Assembly (NCBI RefSeq): GCF_002218085.1
Contig: NZ_BDUC01000005.1
Coordinates: forward strand, 186,001-250,000
DNA length: 64,000 nt
Reading direction: 5' to 3'
Source: Tolypothrix sp. NIES-4075
GTDB lineage: Bacteria; Cyanobacteriota; Cyanobacteriia; Cyanobacteriales; Nostocaceae
In this document: positions 44,558-53,429 of the stretch, one piece after another
Layout: every line of letters begins with the position of its first letter
How positions within the stretch are numbered: position 1 is the stretch's first letter
The notes under the pieces: generated by a model
The model's input: only the letters and a program-made list of their open reading frames with translations
Databases searched by the model: none
Told to the model about the DNA's origin: nothing
Translations under genes and position numbers: made by a program

Positions 44558-45106
44558 TCAACCTTTGTGACGCTTTGTAACTCTTTGTTTTTTGGGAGTA
44601 ATAGAGGCTCCTAAGATTTCCGAGACTAAAACTTCAAAGTTGCGTATGGGATGCGATCGCAAGACGGCATCTGGATGAACAATTGGTTCAACTAAGATGG
44701 TGAACATCCCTAAGCGATTACCAGCTAACACATCTGTAAACAAGCGATCGCCTACCATTGCCACTTGCTGCACTGGTAAATTCATCTCCCTGAGTGCGGC
44801 TCTAATCTTGCGTCGCGAGGGTTTAGCAGCGCCCAAATAGTAAGGTAAATTCAAAGAACGAGCAATCCCACCGATACGGGCTTCACTCAAGTTATTGCTT
44901 ACCAACCAAAGTGATGTAAAAGGGCGAATTTGCGCTACCCATTGTTGCAATTCTGGTGAGGCTGTTCCAACTCTCACCGGAACCAAAGTTTCATCTACAT
45001 CCAACACCAGCCCCTTGAGTTGATATCTTTGGATAATGTCTGGTGTGAGGTTCAAGACTGAACCTTCCAAAATCAAATCAGGCTGTAAGAGTTTGTTCCA
45101 GGTCAT
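44558..45106 (-). CDS. yqeG: YqeG family HAD IIIA-type phosphatase
   Basis: 182 residues. HAD motif I is GLVLDVDETLVPVRVG (DxDxT), motif II SNN in LWLVSNNLSEARI, motif III Lys in GAAKPSRRKIRAAL, and motif IV MVGDRLFTDVLAGN. The HAD fold acts on a phosphate ester; the substrate of YqeG is disputed, with phosphatidylglycerophosphate proposed for related fungal and plant enzymes. It is a single minus-strand gene behind an STRR. Confidence 0.93.
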   Translation of the reverse strand: MTWNKLLQPDLILEGSVLNLTPDIIQRYQLKGLVLDVDETLVPVRVGTASPELQQWVAQIRPFTSLWLVSNNLSEARIGGIARSLNLPYYLGAAKPSRRKIRAALREMNLPVQQVAMVGDRLFTDVLAGNRLGMFTILVEPIVHPDAVLRSHPIRNFEVLVSEILGASITPKKQRVTKRHKG

Positions 45107-45118
45107 AATGATTTGTAA

Positions 45119-45258
45119 GGAGTCAGGAGTCAGGAGAACGGAGCAGGAGAAAGGAGTAGGAGTCTGTTAACCGTCTTCCCCATGCCCCATGACGGCAGGT
45201 GCTTCAAGTTTGGCGACCGAACGCACTGCCTCCCCCATGCCCCATGCCCCATGCCCCA
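45119..45258. repeat. STRR (GGAGTCA, CCCCATG) and mosaic repeat
   Basis: GGAGTCAGGAGTCAGGAGAA and AGGAGTAGGAG, then CCCCATGCCCCATG with GACGGCAGGTGCTTCAAGTT between two CCCCATG runs. The GACGGCAG and CACTGCCTCCCCC parts also occur in the dispersed repeats at 37.3 and 59.2 kb. Confidence 0.75.
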
Positions 45259-45260
45259 TG

Positions 45261-46313
45261 CTATTGTCGTTCTTGGCGGATTTTAGCAACAGCTGCCAAG
45301 TGTTCATTCAGAGTGCGAGTGAACACATGAGTGCCATCGTAACGTGCTACAAAATACAAGTAATCAGTTTTTTCGGGATTTAAAGTTGCTTCTAAAGAAG
45401 CCAAACCTGGTGCAGCAATTGGTCCGGGTGGTAAGCCTTGATTGAGATAGGTGTTGTAAGGAGACGCAATTTTTACTTGGGCGAAAGTCAGTGGCTTATC
45501 TGCTGTTTGCCGGATTCCCAAAGCGTATTCGACTGTGGGATCGCTTTCTAGACGCATTCCTTTTTGTAACCTAGAGGTGAAAACGCCAGCAATACGCGAT
45601 CGCTCACTTGGCACTGCCGCCTCTTTTTCTACGATACTAGCAAGAGTTACCCACTGCTTCAGGTTGAGATTAGTTTTATTTCGTTGTTTTTGATACACTG
45701 GCAAAGCTACTTGCTCAAATTGCTTCAGCATTTGTTTAACGATGCTTTGTGCTGTAATATTTCCGCTGGCTATTTTGTAAGTGTCTGGGTATAAAAAACC
45801 TTCTAAATTATGTAAATCGGCGGGTATCCAGGGAAACTGTTGGCGGTCAATTTGACTTGCTGCGGCAATAAAGTCTTGAGCGGGAAAAAAGCCTTTTGCT
45901 TGAAAATAAGCTGCCATTTGCCGCAGCGACCAACCTTCGGGGATGGTGAAACTAGCTTGTACTACGTCCCCAAGCCAAATTTTTTCAGCTATTAAGGGTA
46001 ATGGTTGTGAGGGTGACAATTCGTAGGTTCCGGCTTTGAAGTCACCTTTGGGATTTTGCCAAGCTAAATATCGTGCCCATAAATTCCAGGCAAACTGAGA
46101 ACGAATTAAACCTGCTTTTTCTAAGTTGCGTCCAATTTGCTGCGCTGCGGTTCCTGAGGGAATCTGAATTTGTAGCAATTTGGCTTTAGTTGGTTGGGTT
46201 GGGGCAGTTGCCCAACTCCACCATACCCAACCTCTCCAAGTTGCAATTACTAAAGTTAATGGCAGCAGACTCCAAATTAATGAGCGCTGCCAAAATTTTT
46301 GCTGAACTTTCAT
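45261..46313 (-). CDS. mltG: endolytic transglycosylase MltG
   Basis: About 350 residues. One N-terminal membrane helix (LIWSLLPLTLVIATWRGWVW) anchors a periplasmic domain with a LysM-like segment (LLQIQIPSGTAAQQIGRNLE) and the YceG/MltG catalytic domain: ASIVEKEAAVPSERSRIAGV contains the catalytic Glu, and SDPTVEYAL and YNTYLNQGLPPGPIAAPG are hallmark blocks. It cuts nascent glycan strands. I chose Met at 46313; ATGs at 46325 and 46343 are alternatives, none with a good ribosome site. Confidence 0.94.
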   Translation of the reverse strand: MKVQQKFWQRSLIWSLLPLTLVIATWRGWVWWSWATAPTQPTKAKLLQIQIPSGTAAQQIGRNLEKAGLIRSQFAWNLWARYLAWQNPKGDFKAGTYELSPSQPLPLIAEKIWLGDVVQASFTIPEGWSLRQMAAYFQAKGFFPAQDFIAAASQIDRQQFPWIPADLHNLEGFLYPDTYKIASGNITAQSIVKQMLKQFEQVALPVYQKQRNKTNLNLKQWVTLASIVEKEAAVPSERSRIAGVFTSRLQKGMRLESDPTVEYALGIRQTADKPLTFAQVKIASPYNTYLNQGLPPGPIAAPGLASLEATLNPEKTDYLYFVARYDGTHVFTRTLNEHLAAVAKIRQERQ

Positions 46314-46375
46314 GTTTGTTGCCATGAAATAATTAAAAATCAAAAATTCTTTTAATTCTTAATTTTTAATTTTAA

Positions 46376-46948
46376 TTATTCAACTTCATTAAACAAATGT
46401 TCTTCTAGCAGTGGTTGGACTTTGCGAAACTCTTCAGGAGACAATAATTCAGGTGTACCGCTTGCCGAGATCCGTGCAAAAAACAGCAGTGGATCGAGGG
46501 GGGTATAAATTGCGTACTCCTGCTCTTGATAGTAGAAGCTAGCTAGAAGCTGTAATTGCTCTGGCTCTAAATCTTCGTCTTCATCTTCAATTTCTAAAGT
46601 AAAGAGTTCTGATTCTTCGACAGGGGGTAACTCACCCGCTACGGTGAGAGCGTAAGCAGTATTTTTGAGTTGCAAGTTTTGCTCAGATAGTACAGCTTGA
46701 GCCGTACCAAAAATTTCGTCAATCGTTGCATCATCTTCTACGAGAATGGCTTCTTCTTCCTCGCCGTCACCTTGCCAAGCAAAAATTTCCACAGGTGAGT
46801 CAACAGGAAGAAGTAAAACATACTCTTGCTCATCTACAGAGAGCGAATGTTCAATGTAACATTCGAGCGATCGCTCTTTGTCATCCGTCAAAGTGATCGA
46901 ACCGGCATGAGCGTTGTCATTTTCTTCTGGAAATGGTGAGGAAAACAT
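46376..46948 (-). CDS. DUF3727 family protein
   Basis: 190 residues from MFSSPFPEENDNAHAGSITL, the conserved family start, so the 26 codons upstream are left out. An N-terminal DUF1292-like half (CYIEHSLSVDEQEYVLLLPV) and a C-terminal half (LLASFYYQEQEYAIYTPLDP, FARISASGTPELLSPEEF) repeat a similar beta-rich pattern, joined by an acidic stretch EDEDEDLEPEQ. It is cytoplasmic, of unknown function, and found in cyanobacteria and plastids. It lies between mltG (63 bp away) and ruvX, all on the minus strand. Confidence 0.88.
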   Translation of the reverse strand: MFSSPFPEENDNAHAGSITLTDDKERSLECYIEHSLSVDEQEYVLLLPVDSPVEIFAWQGDGEEEEAILVEDDATIDEIFGTAQAVLSEQNLQLKNTAYALTVAGELPPVEESELFTLEIEDEDEDLEPEQLQLLASFYYQEQEYAIYTPLDPLLFFARISASGTPELLSPEEFRKVQPLLEEHLFNEVE

Positions 46949-47084
46949 AGCCGAGGTGTGGAGCTTTCTAATTCCCAGCCACTGTAGAAATCGCTTAACT
47001 ATCAAATAGCTTTCGCAGTATATCAAGTGCTGGCTAACAGACTTCAGAATATCACGTTCAAAGTATCAATACTCAAGGGCTGCC

Positions 47085-47696
47085 CTACTGCCTTGTCAAG
47101 TGCGATCGCCTAACATCCAACCATTGTTGCAAAATCAAACATGCTGCCAACCGATCAATTAAGCCTTTATTGCGGGATGGAGAGCGGTTTTGGGCGATTA
47201 ACATTTGCTCTGCCTGAAATGAAGTTAATCGTTCATCTACATATTCCACAGGCAATTTGAGAGCTTTAGATAGCCTTTTGGCAAACTTTTGTATTTGTCG
47301 CGCCTGAAACCCCAAAGAACCATCCATAGAATAAGGTAAACCGACTACCAGGACATTTACTTCACGCTCATTTACCAGTTGTTGTATTTTTTCTATATCT
47401 TTTTGCAAATATTTGCGTTCTATGGTATCTATTCCACTCGCAATCAAACCAGTGCGATCGCATCCTGCCACACCAATACGCTTACTACCAACATCCAAAC
47501 CTAAAGCGGAGATGGGGGGCACATGCGTCCCCACGAAGTGGGGTTGGGGGGAAGGGGGAGAGGGGGAGAGGGGGAGAGGGGGGGATGTGGAGAAAGAATT
47601 ATTCTCATTGTCTCCCAAGTCCCCAAGTCCCCAAGTCTCCTTGTCTTTTTGTCCCCAAGTCTCTTCAACTTCCCCAAACTCACTCCGGCTTTGCAT
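47085..47696 (-). CDS. ruvX: Holliday junction resolvase RuvX (YqgF), with a repeat-derived N-terminus
   Basis: 203 residues. The YqgF/RuvX domain starts at about residue 62 with ISALGLDVGSKRIGVAGCDR and continues VLVVGLPYSMDGS, VEYVDERLTSFQAE and the catalytic Asp in LIDRLAACLILQQW. It removes or processes branched nucleic acids, and in rRNA maturation 16S 5' ends. The first 60 residues (GQKDKETWGLGDLGDNEN and a Ser/Pro run) are encoded by an STRR and are not RuvX. The start overlaps the end of the GNAT gene by 17 bp; a start inside the STRR near the RuvX core cannot be excluded. Confidence 0.9.
   Translation of the reverse strand: MQSRSEFGEVEETWGQKDKETWGLGDLGDNENNSFSTSPPLPLSPSPPSPQPHFVGTHVPPISALGLDVGSKRIGVAGCDRTGLIASGIDTIERKYLQKDIEKIQQLVNEREVNVLVVGLPYSMDGSLGFQARQIQKFAKRLSKALKLPVEYVDERLTSFQAEQMLIAQNRSPSRNKGLIDRLAACLILQQWLDVRRSHLTRQ
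47510..47660. repeat. STRR at the 5' end of ruvX
   Basis: GGGGGAGAGGGGGAGAGGGGG runs, then CAAGTCCCCAAGTCCCCAAG and TCTCCTTGTCTTTTTGTCCC units. The layout (G-rich, ATTATTCTC, then CTTGTC units) is the same as in the two DUF5682 inserts, including a shared AATAATTCTC/AATTATTCTC centre. Confidence 0.85.
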
Positions 47697-48921
47697 CTGT
47701 TGATTCCGGCTTCGAGGGTGGTTCTACGTTGCAGTTGTTGCGTGAAAAAGAAATCGATTCAGCAGAAGGATTTATTTTTACTTTTCTTTCTGGCAATTGC
47801 GGCTTTCTTGGTTGCTCCCATGACATCCCACCCGGTATGGGTTTGCGTGCGGGTTGCAATCCTTGGAGTACTTCTGGCAGTTGAATTCCTTCTAGAGAGA
47901 CAAATTTAGACTCGCGAACTTTATGCCACACTGAGCGCGACATAATTAAAGTGTGTTCTCGGCGAGTTGCGCCGATTTGCTCTAAATACTCTTCTCCTTC
48001 TGGTTGATAGTCGGCGGAAGCCAACTGCAACGGTTGTTTGGGGACATCCTGAGCGATGCGAGCCAACTGAGACAGCAACTCTGGATACAGCCAAGTGTAT
48101 GCTGGGTGAACAGTCAGCGTGGCTACATGGGGTTGTTGACCTTTACGATCTAGTGAAAGTTGAAAATAACCGATCGCTGCTTTGCGTTGAGGTTCAAATA
48201 GATAGCCGCTGACTACTTCTGTTTTGCTTACCCATTGCTTCACCGCGTCAATTAAAGTGGCAAACAAACTCGTTTTAAAATCTTGGGTTTGGCGATCAAA
48301 TACTTGTCGCACCAAAGGCGGCATTGAAGCCGTATCTAATTGATATAGTAACTGAGCATCAGCATTGCTCACCGGCAGTAAATTTGGCAAATCTGGTTCT
48401 GAAGATGCCAATTCTTCCAGCAAAGAAGGTGCAATTTCCCAATAAGTCATTTCTGCCAGACGCTGAAATCCATTTTGCCGATAAAGTGCTAGCGCTTCTT
48501 TGTCATTGATATTGACTTCGAGTATCCAAGTCCGAGCCTCTAAAATGGACTCAAAGCAATAACGCAGAAGTTGTGAGCCAATTCCTTGTTTATCGGCAGT
48601 GCGATCTAGCATCACTCGTTCCACACGCCAAGTACTGCGTGTGCGGTTAAACGGTGACACTTGAATCATACCCAGAAGTGTCCGCCCTTGCTCTGCTATA
48701 TAAGCACAAAGGCGATATTTCAGCGGGTTGGGAAACAAACTCAAAAATTTCAACAAACCATACCACCGGCGCAGCCATTGCATTTGATTTATGGCAAAAT
48801 TAGCTTGCTTGGGGGTGTGTTCCGCGAATGATTCTTGAGATAAGCGTTCTAGTCCGTCCAAGTCCCGGTGTTGTACTGGTCGGATAACTACGCTAAGATT
48901 TCGAGGAATTAATGAAGTCAT
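47680..48921 (-). CDS. GNAT family N-acetyltransferase
   Basis: 413 residues from MTSLIPRNLSVVIRPVQHRD (six codons inside the longest frame). The N-terminal GNAT domain has the acetyl-CoA loop DRTADKQGIGSQLLRYC (about residues 108-124) and ILEVNINDKEALALYRQNGF (about 136-155). A second, weaker GNAT-like half follows (LDTASMPPLVRQVFDR ... ATLTVHPAYTWLYPELLSQL, to about residue 310). The tail (residues 350-413) is Pro/Lys/Ser-rich. Substrate unknown. The gene runs into ruvX with a 17-bp overlap on the same strand. Confidence 0.88.
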   Translation of the reverse strand: MTSLIPRNLSVVIRPVQHRDLDGLERLSQESFAEHTPKQANFAINQMQWLRRWYGLLKFLSLFPNPLKYRLCAYIAEQGRTLLGMIQVSPFNRTRSTWRVERVMLDRTADKQGIGSQLLRYCFESILEARTWILEVNINDKEALALYRQNGFQRLAEMTYWEIAPSLLEELASSEPDLPNLLPVSNADAQLLYQLDTASMPPLVRQVFDRQTQDFKTSLFATLIDAVKQWVSKTEVVSGYLFEPQRKAAIGYFQLSLDRKGQQPHVATLTVHPAYTWLYPELLSQLARIAQDVPKQPLQLASADYQPEGEEYLEQIGATRREHTLIMSRSVWHKVRESKFVSLEGIQLPEVLQGLQPARKPIPGGMSWEQPRKPQLPERKVKINPSAESISFSRNNCNVEPPSKPESTDAKPE

Positions 48922-48960
48922 TTTGATTCGAGCCGCCATTCAGCCTTAACTAACTGCTTT

Positions 48961-49045
48961 TGGTGAGGCAGTTGGCGGCGAAGCGATTCGTCCCGTCAAT
49001 CTGCCGTTCCCCGGAGGGGTTCAAAGTAGAGTACCCGGAGGGTGA
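48961..49045. repeat. short relative of the 37.3/59.1-kb dispersed repeat
   Basis: GGTGAGGCAG, then CTGCCGTTCCCCGGAGGGGTT and AGAGTACCCGGAGGGTGAGG. The order and the GTTCCCCNNNGGGGTT and GTACCCNNNNGGGT hairpins match the longer copies, with an interior deletion. It lies upstream of the GNAT gene. Confidence 0.65.
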
Positions 49046-49125
49046 GGAAAGTAATGCAATTATCTTAACGGCTTTCTACTTGTTGCCGTAGTCCCAATCA
49101 TAGTGATTTTCGTAACTTTATACTT

Positions 49126-49182
49126 AAAAAGCAGACTTGATGGAGACACCAGCAACGGTTTCGCCAACAAAGTCTGCTTTTA
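49126..49182 (-). terminator. terminator of the small gene at 49216
   Basis: AAAAAGCAGACTT (49126-49138) and AAGTCTGCTTTTA (49170-49182) form a 12-bp stem with a 31-base loop. On the minus strand it follows the stop at 49216 by 34 bp and ends in CTTTTTAA. Confidence 0.75.
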
Positions 49183-49215
49183 TTTTATGTTAATTTTGCT
49201 TAATTTTTGTATCTT

Positions 49216-49422
49216 CTAGAGCATTTGGCGAGAAATAAGCTTTTCAAAATTGGCTTGAGTTTGATGAAGCAGTTCTTTGCGACTGTCTTCGAGGTTTGAA
49301 GTGAGGGTTGGAACCAGATTGCGAGCTTGCAAAGCCATGTGAAGCTGTAGGTGGGCAACGTATTCGCTGAAATCTTCTTGCACTGGGGTTGTGCTCGTTA
49401 ATAAATTTGATTCCATTGCCAC
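49216..49422 (-). CDS. small cyanobacterial protein of unknown function
   Basis: 68 residues (66 if the second Met is used). Helix-forming and polar: YVAHLQLHMALQARNLVPTL and SRKELLHQTQANFEKLISRQ. There is no membrane segment or metal motif. GGAG precedes the start on the minus strand (AAGGAGAACAC before ATGG). A strong terminator follows. It looks like a real, well-expressed small gene, not a shadow, because of both signals. I do not recognise a family. Confidence 0.65.
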   Translation of the reverse strand: MAMESNLLTSTTPVQEDFSEYVAHLQLHMALQARNLVPTLTSNLEDSRKELLHQTQANFEKLISRQML

Positions 49423-49938
49423 TGTGTTCTCCTTGATCTGTGTCGTCTCTTTACATCATCAAAAATTATCACGTTGTTTTGGTTATCTTTTTATTTCGCA
49501 ATGAAGTTTAACGGTTTTTTTGGCAAGGCGATCGCCATGAATGTTTTCACTCCCAGACAGGCAGAGCCTTGATGGCAATTTATGGTGCTTTTTTATACAG
49601 AAAAATTTATATTTAGCTCTATCTATCCGGTCTAAAATCTCAATTTAACGTACTTTTATCTCAAAGTTTACGCTTTTAGGCGTAAGTATACATAGCTGCC
49701 CTCTGCCTTCTTAATTTTGGATAAGTCGGTAATTTTTAGATTACATTCATCGCGGCTAAAAATAAAAATAATAATTTTTGTAAGTATTTACACTGGACTA
49801 CACAAAAAAAGCTTATATGATAAAGAAAGCAAAAATCTCATAAAAGATTAGATAAATGGCTTTTTTATCAACTTAAATAGATTTATAGTCTATTTTCTCC
49901 TGTTAAATGCTATTTTAGCTACCATAGCGACTTAAGAG
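49423..49938. other. AT-rich intergenic region
   Basis: 516 bp without a gene. AT-rich throughout, with a single HIP1-like GCGATCGC near 49529. The left part holds the promoter of the small gene at 49422. The right part leads into the truncated kinase fragment and probably contains the break point that removed its N-terminus. I see no repeats. Confidence 0.5.
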
Positions 49939-50403
49939 TTGCAGAAATCTTTTTTGTCATATAGCACGTTGTTGATTCTCAACCATCGTTTAAAAGAGGG
50001 TATTGAAGTTTTTAAGGATTATGAAGATTTCCCGCTAGTTCAATGTTATCCAGCGCAATTAAATCAAGTATTTTTAAATATTTTAAGTAATGCAATCGAT
50101 GCTTTGTTAGAAACGAAGCAACCGCAAAAGCAAATTGCAATTCATACTGCAATTAAAGGCGATCGCCTGAGTGTAGATATTAAAGATAATGGTGTGGGGA
50201 TTAAACCGCAATTAAAAGATAAGATATTTGACCCTTTTTTCACTACAAAAGATGTAAGTAAAGGTACTGGCTTAGGTTTGTGGATTTGCTATCAAATTAT
50301 TCAAAAGCATGATGGTAAGATTGATGTTAGTTCTGTAGTTGGGCAAGGAACTAAGTTTACCATCTCTTTGCCGCTTTCGCAGTCGATAATGTTGTCTGAG
50401 TAG
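49939..50403 (+). pseudogene. histidine kinase fragment (HATPase domain only)
   Basis: 154 codons opening at a TTG, with no ATG start and no Shine-Dalgarno. From STLLILNHRLKEGIEVFKDY the reading is a kinase C-terminal part: N-box NQVFLNILSNAIDALLE, G1 DIKDNGVGI, F-box IFDPFFTTK, G2 GTGLGLWICYQIIQKH. The HisKA dimerisation domain with the phosphoryl His and any sensor domain are missing. It is a 5'-truncated remnant, unless it is made as a stand-alone ATPase domain, which I think unlikely. Confidence 0.75.
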
Positions 50404-50698
50404 TAGGTATTTTCGTCTTTTTCCCCCCATTGCCAACAGTGTAACAAGCCAATGAAGCGATCGCTTAAGTTAGCAGCTTCACACCTTTATCTTTACTGGT
50501 GGAACGGAAATAGGCGATCGCAAACTGTAGCTATGATTTTGTGTAATACCATCTGCAAAATTCGTCATACTATACCTATCCATATCTGCTTGCCAGTTAA
50601 AAGAGGTATAAAGAATGAGTGCATAAGTTGCTCAAATTTTTAACTATAAAGCATGTGAAGAAGTAGCAAAACTAACTTTTGTGAAAGGAGGATATTTT

Positions 50699-51751
50699 AT
50701 GGACGAAGCAAAACTGCAAGCATTCTTAGGGCAATTCGTCACTGACATGGCGGCAAGTATGTCAGGTGTGATGACAAATATTGGTCACAAGCTTGGTTTA
50801 TATAAACTAATGGCTGGTGCTGGTCCAATAACACCTGCGGAACTAGCTTTAAAAACGGGAATTCATCAGCGGTATGTGCTGGAGTGGCTGAACAACCAAG
50901 CAGCTGGTGGTTATGTTACCTACGATCCGATTGAGCGCACCTACGAGTTACCCGAAGAACATGCGATGGTGCTAGCTAACGAAGCCAGTCCGGTGTTTAT
51001 GGCTCCTGGCTTGGAAACTGTTGCTTCGATGTGGTTAGATGAGGATCTGATTCTAAATGCTTTCCGCTCTGGCAAGGGTATCGGTTGGCATGAGCATCAT
51101 CCTCGGTTGTTTTGTGGAGTTGAAGCATTCTTTAAAACTGGCTATCGCGCTCACCTAACAACTGAATGGATTCCTGCATTAGAGGGTGTTGAGGAAAAAT
51201 TAAAAGCAGGTGCTAAAGTAGCCGATGTGGGTTGCGGTCATGGTGCATCGACCATCATCATGGCTCAGATGTATCCTAATTCCAGCTTTTGGGGTTTTGA
51301 TTTCCATGACAAGTCTATTGAAGTTGCACGTCAACGAGCTGGGGAAGCCGGCGTTGCAGATCGAGTTAGATTCGAGGTTGCTGCTGCGAAGGATTTCCCT
51401 GGTTCTGACTACGATTTAGTTTGCTTTATGGATTGTCTCCACGACTTAGGAGATCCGGTGGGTGCAGCCAAACACACTAGGGAAGTACTAGCTGACGATG
51501 GAACTATGCTGTTGGTAGAGCCTTTTGCTGGTAATAATGTTGAGGATAACCTTAATCCTGTAGGTCGGCTATTTTATGCGGGTTCGACTGCGATTTGTAC
51601 CCCTAATTCTTTGTCGCAAGAAGTCGGGTTAGGATTGGGAGCGCAAGCTGGCTTTTCAAGGTTGAATCACGTTATGTCCCAAGCCGGTTTTAGTCGATTT
51701 CGCCGCGCTACGCAGACTCCATTCAACCTGATATTAGAAGCGCGTCCTTAA
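50699..51751 (+). CDS. class I SAM-dependent methyltransferase with winged-helix N-terminus
   Basis: 350 residues from MDEAKLQAFLGQFVTDMAAS; AAAGGAGG lies 7 bases before the ATG at 50699. The N-terminal winged-helix dimerisation domain (LKTGIHQRYVLEWLNNQAAG) is that of O-methyltransferase-like proteins. The SAM site is VADVGCGHGASTIIMA (about residues 177-192) with WGFDFHDKSIEVAR and DYDLVCFMDCLHDLGDP. The acceptor is unknown; the group includes small-molecule methyltransferases of secondary metabolism. It is a single gene with no partner enzymes around it. Confidence 0.9.
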   Translation: MDEAKLQAFLGQFVTDMAASMSGVMTNIGHKLGLYKLMAGAGPITPAELALKTGIHQRYVLEWLNNQAAGGYVTYDPIERTYELPEEHAMVLANEASPVFMAPGLETVASMWLDEDLILNAFRSGKGIGWHEHHPRLFCGVEAFFKTGYRAHLTTEWIPALEGVEEKLKAGAKVADVGCGHGASTIIMAQMYPNSSFWGFDFHDKSIEVARQRAGEAGVADRVRFEVAAAKDFPGSDYDLVCFMDCLHDLGDPVGAAKHTREVLADDGTMLLVEPFAGNNVEDNLNPVGRLFYAGSTAICTPNSLSQEVGLGLGAQAGFSRLNHVMSQAGFSRFRRATQTPFNLILEARP

Positions 51752-52067
51752 TGTTTGAGTTTATTTTTAAACGCAAAGTAGCGCTAAGGTATACGCACAA
51801 GGTAGCAAAGTGGAATAGTCGAGCTATTTGTGTTTTGAAAAAATGGGAATGCTTTTATTAAGAAGGCGATCGCACGGCTATTTACTTAATATAATACGCA
51901 GCGCGATCGCCCTAAAAGTTAAAGCGCGAATAGAGTGCGATCGCTTGACTTTTCAAAGCGTGCGATGAGATTTGCCCCACAGTCATGCGATCGCCCTGCG
52001 TGATAATACTGCGTAACGCACCCAACAAATTAACTTGTATTAAAATGTCAGTATTTCGCCATCCAAT
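51752..52067. other. intergenic region rich in HIP1 sites
   Basis: 316 bp with four GCGATCGC or one-base-off copies (51867, 51903, 51938, 51988) in about 130 bp, far above the surrounding density. The last 60 bp lead into the Uma2 start. No gene or terminator hairpin is evident. Confidence 0.55.
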
Positions 52068-52076
52068 TTGAAAATT

Positions 52077-52757
52077 ATGATTGCTGATACAACTTCTGAA
52101 CTGTTGACAATTCCGCCTTTAGAAAATGGCGATAAGCTCACTCGTGCTGAATTTGAGCGACGCTACGATGCTATGCCTAATCTGAAAAAAGCAGAATTGA
52201 TTGAAGGAGTTGTTTACGTGGCATCCCCATTGAGAATCAAAAGTCATGGAGAACCCCATGCTTGCATTATGGCTTGGTTGGGAGTATATACAGCAGCTAC
52301 ACCAGGCGTGGGTTTTGCAGATAATACCACTGTTTTATTAGATGCTGATAACGAACCGCAACCAGATGCTTTATTAAGAATAGAGCAAGGTGGACAATCC
52401 AAAGTTAACGAGGATGATTACTTAGAAGGTGCGCCAGAATTAATTGTAGAAATCGCTGCTTCTACTGCTTCTTATGATTTACATGAAAAACTAAAAGTTT
52501 ATCGTCGCAATCAAGTTCAAGAATATTTAGTTTGGCGAGTTTATGACCGTGAATTTGATTGGTTTAGGTTAAATGAAGGTGAGTATATTCAACTTGAACC
52601 AAATCCAGATGATATAGTTTGCTCTCAAGTTTTTCCGGGGTTGTGGTTAGCAAAATCAGCGTTATTATCAAAAGACTTAGCGAAAGTATTAGCCGTTTTG
52701 CAGCAGGGATTATCTACACCAGAACATCAAACTTTTGTTGATAAATTATCTAGTTAG
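52077..52757 (+). CDS. Uma2 family protein (DUF820, PD-(D/E)XK fold)
   Basis: 226 residues from MIADTTSELLTIPPLENGDK at 52077; an upstream TTG is less likely. The Uma2 pattern is complete: LTRAEFERRYDAMPNLKKAE, LIEGVVYVASPL, an acidic EPQPDALLRI block and LIVEIAASTASYDLHEKLKV, the last holding the E-x-A/K type nuclease-like residues. These proteins are very numerous in cyanobacteria and are thought to be nuclease-fold proteins of unknown biological role. The 3' end overlaps the convergent gene at 52750 by 8 bp. Confidence 0.93.
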   Translation: MIADTTSELLTIPPLENGDKLTRAEFERRYDAMPNLKKAELIEGVVYVASPLRIKSHGEPHACIMAWLGVYTAATPGVGFADNTTVLLDADNEPQPDALLRIEQGGQSKVNEDDYLEGAPELIVEIAASTASYDLHEKLKVYRRNQVQEYLVWRVYDREFDWFRLNEGEYIQLEPNPDDIVCSQVFPGLWLAKSALLSKDLAKVLAVLQQGLSTPEHQTFVDKLSS

Positions 52758-53355
52758 CGCTAGTTACCATCCACACCAAAATTCCTAGTATTACATCAAC
52801 AGGAGGGAGGGGATAATCTGTGAAATCAATTGTGACAGTTTGTTCTGTTAATTGCATAAACCGCCAAGCAGTACCATTGGTGACACTGCCATAAATTGTA
52901 GAAATAGCTTGATTATTAATTTCATTAAATTTTTGAGCGGCAATCATTTCCGCAATGCACTGTCCAATACCCGGATTCAAATCTGCCTTTTTTGCTTCAA
53001 CAATCACAACATCTGGTGCTTCAATTTCTAACTGTTCTGGTGAACGACTGAGTAAAAAATTACAGACTCCAGTCAATGCTAAAGCGGGATCTACAGTAAA
53101 ATCTGCACCAGAGAATAGACTGATTTTTCTTTGTAAAATCTTGCGTACTTCTAGTAAAACCGGACAAATGATTAACTCAGAACGTGCTTTTTCACTTCCT
53201 GTCGCTATGGCTAATGGCAAACTTTCTTCTAAAAAAGCGGTAAGAGTGGCACTAGCAGCAATTGGTTTGATTTCTGGCAGAAATCTTTCACCTTCAACGG
53301 TAGTTATGCCAAAGGTCTGTTTAACTTTTCTTAAGGTAAAGTCACTATAGGGCAT
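52750..53355 (-). CDS. restriction-enzyme-like (PD-(D/E)XK) protein of unknown function
   Basis: 201 residues. Conserved-looking block SELIICPVLLEVRKIL with Glu60, then FSGADFTVDPALALTGVCNF and Glu120-x-Lys122 in VVIVEAKKADLNPGIGQCIA. The E...D...ExK order is that of the type I restriction HsdR N-terminal nuclease fold. I recognise it as a cyanobacterial hypothetical family, often next to Uma2 genes. No methylase or specificity subunit is near. It is convergent with the Uma2 gene and overlaps it by 8 bp. Confidence 0.72.
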   Translation of the reverse strand: MPYSDFTLRKVKQTFGITTVEGERFLPEIKPIAASATLTAFLEESLPLAIATGSEKARSELIICPVLLEVRKILQRKISLFSGADFTVDPALALTGVCNFLLSRSPEQLEIEAPDVVIVEAKKADLNPGIGQCIAEMIAAQKFNEINNQAISTIYGSVTNGTAWRFMQLTEQTVTIDFTDYPLPPVDVILGILVWMVTSAN

Positions 53356-53429
53356 AGGTTATTATTTCCAACTTTACATTCCCCGGCAAAATAGCAAACC
53401 GTGCCGGGGGGTGGGAGTCCTTTCCATTT

